DNA of 64,000 nucleotides, taken from contig CM047430.1 of NCBI GenBank assembly GCA_026168455.1, positions 9,990,848 to 10,054,847 on the forward strand, given 5' to 3'. Position 1 is the first letter of the stretch; each line of letters begins with the position of its first letter. The DNA comes from Theocolax elegans (taxonomy: Eukaryota; Arthropoda; Insecta; Hymenoptera; Cerocephalidae). Positions 60,900 to 64,000 of this stretch are shown here, one piece after another. A program made the translations under genes and the position numbers. Below the pieces are notes generated by a model. The model saw only the letters and a program-made list of their open reading frames with translations. It did not search any database and had not been told where the DNA came from.

Positions 60900-61565
60900 T
60901 TATAATTTTATTCTATTATTTTTATTTCTGCTACATTGAAATTCAATTTTTTTTTCATCAATACAACAAATATGAATCATGTATCTTTTGATTGGTATTG
61001 TTGAAATATTATAGTTTATATTTTGTAAAATTGGAAACATCGTAATACTACGTGTTTCGTATATTTTTAGTAAATGTGAACGCATTTGGGAGATATCATA
61101 GTTTAAACTGCATGGGCATAAGTTAAATACAATAGAGACAGCAAAAGCTATCGCGAAAATTCCACAATCATAACTATTGGTTTGAAATTGCACTGTTTCA
61201 AAAACAATTTTTAATTGTTAACTATCTGGAAATAATCTATTGATGTATACTTTATGTTCATTTTGCAAATATTTAGCATTTAAACTATCATAAATGTGTA
61301 TCGTTCTATTATTGTAATACATACAAATCCAATGACCTTTTTCATATTTTCCAGAAAATAACAATTGAATGTATTCATTATTCATTTGAACTGAGTTAAT
61401 ATTATATTGTTTTTGAACTAAAAGAGTTGTTTGCATATTGAATGGTGTACATGATTTAAGGATGTTATTAAATTCTAATATGTGTTCATCATTTAACATA
61501 GAAGCATCGTCGCTATATGGATCAATCGTTTTTACAACTAATTTTTTTACTTCCGTCAAACCCAT
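60900..61565 (-). pseudogene. Ulp1/C48-like cysteine protease
   Basis: Two frames, 61565-61218 and 61193-60900, are in the same register and are separated by one TAA at about 61220. The first contains GHWICMYYNNRTIHIYDSL, with the catalytic His (HW) and Asp (YDSL). The second contains QFQTNSYDCGIFAIAFA, with the oxyanion Gln and nucleophile Cys. His-Asp-Gln-Cys in this order is the signature of the Ulp1/SENP fold, which cleaves ubiquitin-like modifiers or polyproteins. It lies just upstream of, and on the same strand as, the Helitron genes. The family call is strong; membership of the Helitron is inferred from position. Confidence 0.75.
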
Positions 61566-62837
61566 TATAAAAATGGTTTATTTTACAAAATGATTCACAA
61601 TTATAAAAATAATATTAATAATTTGTTTCAATTGTTTAATAATAATTATAATTTTTTTATTTATCTAAACGATTATTTTAAATTTTTTATTAATATTTTT
61701 TTGCAAAGGTGAAAAAAATAAAATATAAATTATTGGAAAACAGTGTTTATAAGAAAGTAGCTTCAATGTAATGAATGAAATATAGTTAATATAAATTTAA
61801 TATTTTATAAATACTAATATTATACATACCCTAGTGGAAATACATTTTCGATGAAAATGCTCCAAAGTATGCTAAAAGTGGTCCAACTTGCGCCAAAAGT
61901 GGGCCGATGTTTACCAACATTGAAATATTTGGAACATTTTTCCAGTTTTGGCAAACTTTAGCCCACTTTTGGCCAATTTAGGAACATTTTGTATTGATTA
62001 TGGAATAAATTTTTCAACCAGTAAAAAATTGTTTTTCACATGCGATTTCTTAAATTAAGACGCACTTAATTGCGTTGATAATATTTAATATTGCAATAAT
62101 AATATGTTGTAAATAATATGTTGTAATAATCTTTTCTGTAAATGGCCCAACATTTAAACAATCTGGGCCAACCTTTACACAAACAGGGCCAAACTTTCCA
62201 TCTAATGGGCCAATATTTGCACAAATTCTTTGCTAGTAGTTTGACACTCATAATTCCAATAAATGCAGCGCTGAATAAAAAAAAACAAAGGGCAGCAGCA
62301 TTCCAATGAATGCAGCGCTGAATAAAAATAACAAACGGCAGCAGCATTCCAATTAATATTATATCAATAAAATATTATATTCCTAATGGCATTCCATACG
62401 ATTAAAGTCACAAGCTATATTATAAAATTATCTAATTTTCATTTTAAATTATTATTGTTTGAAATATAATAAGTATTTTTGTATTTCAGTATCCTGATTA
62501 GCTTATTAAGACTATCGAAATAATCAAAAATGCAGTAGTATTTCTTAATGATTAAGTTAAAAGGTATAGTTTTGACTTTGTCAATTTATTTATAATTAAT
62601 AATAAAAATGTTTTTGTTACAGATATAACATATATAATATCAATAATATGTGACAATATGCATATTGGATATAAATCTTCTTAATGGCATTTTAAAAACA
62701 GTAATATTTATTTGAATATTTTATCTAATGTTTAATTAATTATACATTTAATATTTAATGATATAATTTAATTTTTCTGTTAAAGATGATTTTGATGAAT
62801 ACTTGCTGAATTTATAAATTTATAAAAAAAGAAAGAA
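61566..62837. repeat. Non-coding region with short repeats
   Basis: 61850-62010 holds CCAAAAGTGGGCC and its inverse GCCCACTTTTGGCC, a small foldback. 62140-62220 repeats GGCCAA/GGGCCA words. A 46-bp unit with AATGCAGCGCTGAATAAAAA and GGCAGCAGCATTCCAAT occurs twice at 62262-62355. No gene supported. Confidence 0.6.
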
Positions 62838-62999
62838 ATGTCGTCACCATTACTGAATCTTCTTCGCAAGCGCCCAACCCCGGAAACATGTGGACGAAAG
62901 TATAGGTCAAAACAGGGCCTGGGAGCGCAGATTATTTATTATACTAACAAAAGAAAATGTCCCGAAAGGACTTCTAAGAAAAAAAATAAATCGAAGTAA
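62838..62999 (+). CDS. Small basic ORF before the Penelope-like element
   Basis: 53 codons, with no membrane segment and Lys/Arg-rich composition; the C-terminus reads CPERTSKKKNKSK. Base composition is less AT-biased than the flanks. The stop codon overlaps a strong 5' splice-site consensus (GAA|GTAAGT at about 62994), so it may be a first exon of the retroelement gene. I do not recognise the peptide. Confidence 0.35.
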   Translation: MSSPLLNLLRKRPTPETCGRKYRSKQGLGAQIIYYTNKRKCPERTSKKKNKSK

Positions 63000-63040
63000 G
63001 TGTTTTGTAAAATAAATTATATATTTATTTATTTATTCGC

Positions 63041-64000
63041 ATGAAATCCATATTTTTTGGTAGAAGTAATTTTGTTTTGAATGAAACAGGGAAAAAAAAG
63101 AAACAGGGTCCAAAACGTTTTCTAAATACAAATTTTATTACAAATTTACTATTTAAGAAAATAATGAATACAATCACAGAAGAGTTTATAGCAAGACAAG
63201 ATCTTAGAATTGATGTAATTAAAAGAAAATTAGATAATAAACATAAGAAAAATTTGATAAGCTTTATCTTTGTAAAATTGGAAACAATAATAGTAAGCAA
63301 AAGACTAATTCAAATAATGTTGACTTGAAAAGAAATAGTTTTACAAATAATGACAAATGGTTTGTGAATTTGACTAATATAAACATACCAGATGATGTTA
63401 AAGATATTGTGAGTTTAGGGCAGAAATATAGTAGTAATAACAGACTTGATAAACATACTGTAATAGAAACCATAAAGAATGTTGAACAATTGTTTGAATA
63501 TAAAGAATTTTCACATGAAACAGTTAATTTTATAAGAAGAAATGTTGTAGATAGCATGGTAAATAATATTAAAAAAATTAAACACATTAAATCTGAAGAC
63601 AGACTGTTTGCGCAGAGATCGAGTAAAACTAAACAATTTTTAAGAAATAATAATAATTTATTTTTTACATTAGCAGACAAAGGTAATGTCACGGTTGCTA
63701 CTCATACTCAAAGTTATATAAATGAAATGGAAAAATTAGTATCCGACAGAAATACGCATTGTCAAATCAAAAAGAATCCATTAATCAAACTCCAAAAGGA
63801 TACACAAAAGATAATGAAAAAGTGGAATGAATTAGAATTGCTGGATAAAAAATATCACAATAATGAAATCACACAGACTGATACATCCTTGCCAAAGATT
63901 TACGGGTTACCAAAAATAGACAAACAAGATATACCTTTATGACCTATTGTTTCTTGCATTGGTAACCCTACTTATAAATTATCAAAAATAGTAGAAAAAA
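63041..64000 (+). pseudogene. Penelope-like retroelement, N-terminal part (runs off the window)
   Basis: The frame from 63041 shifts near 63310 into that of 63325-63942. The second part has FTLADKGNVTVATHTQSYI and then LPKIYGLPKIDK. A TGA at 63940 is followed in the same frame by PIVSCIGNPTYKLSK. These are the landmark motifs of Penelope-like reverse transcriptases before the catalytic palm. The TGA stands where Arg is expected, one C-to-T change from CGA. The catalytic YxDD and any GIY-YIG endonuclease would lie beyond 64000. Confidence 0.85.

Larger units (their letters stand above)
53608..61565 (-). mobile_element. Helitron 2, with an upstream Ulp1-like protease
   Basis: Coding order on the minus strand: cysteine protease (61565-60900), Lys-rich repeats (60846-60194), zinc-binding N-terminus and Rep (60156-57543), Pif1-like helicase (57520-55928), then 2.3 kb of non-coding DNA ending CTAG at 53611-53608 next to a T. 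It is clearly different in sequence from Helitron 1. The 5' end was not located and may be beyond 61565. Many stops, frameshifts and mutated catalytic motifs make this an old, dead copy. Confidence 0.75.

Overview
This is an AT-rich stretch of a eukaryotic, most likely insect (possibly hymenopteran), genome made almost entirely of nested mobile DNA. I found no convincing host gene, no rRNA and no functional tRNA. The organism call is inference from the transposon mix: Rep/helicase Helitrons, a Ty3/Gypsy-like LTR element, an apurinic-endonuclease LINE, a Penelope-like element, a tRNA-derived SINE and many TA-flanked MITEs.

Layout. (1) 1-10926 is one giant palindrome with two arms of about 5.3 kb around a spacer of about 0.23 kb. 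Each arm carries a GC-rich, TATA-containing promoter-like block. A second inverted repeat (10640-12990) re-uses its end sequence and encloses 121-bp tandem repeats. (2) 13065-14470 holds four copies of a 356-bp satellite with a strong hairpin. An unidentified non-AT-rich segment follows (14640-15430), then a MITE. (3) 15996-22255 is a Helitron on the minus strand. Its Rep/helicase gene is split by a 1226-bp palindromic MITE that itself contains a 262-bp MITE. (4) 22300-31600 holds minisatellites, a transposase relic, a decayed LINE and three foldback elements. (5) 33167-41690 is a composite array of direct duplications and foldback units with a SINE in one loop. (6) 42409-53607 is a Gypsy-like LTR retrotransposon with 2.1-kb LTRs, a SAP/zinc-knuckle gag, an internally deleted pol, and an extra ORF after integrase with its own zinc knuckles. 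(7) 53608-61565 is a second, different Helitron on the minus strand. It carries an upstream Ulp1/C48-like cysteine protease, and its 3' CTAG end sits exactly where the Gypsy 3' LTR is interrupted. (8) 62838-64000 is the start of a Penelope-like retroelement that runs off the window.

How the parts relate. The order of nesting can be read directly: a TA-flanked MITE lies inside a MITE, which lies inside Helitron 1; another TA-flanked MITE lies inside the Gypsy 5' LTR; Helitron 2 lies inside the Gypsy 3' LTR. Almost all coding regions are broken by stops, frameshifts or lost catalytic residues, so they are annotated as pseudogenes. The parts that look most unusual are the giant palindrome, the protease-bearing Helitron, and the Gypsy element whose accessory ORF repeats the zinc-knuckle pattern of its own gag.
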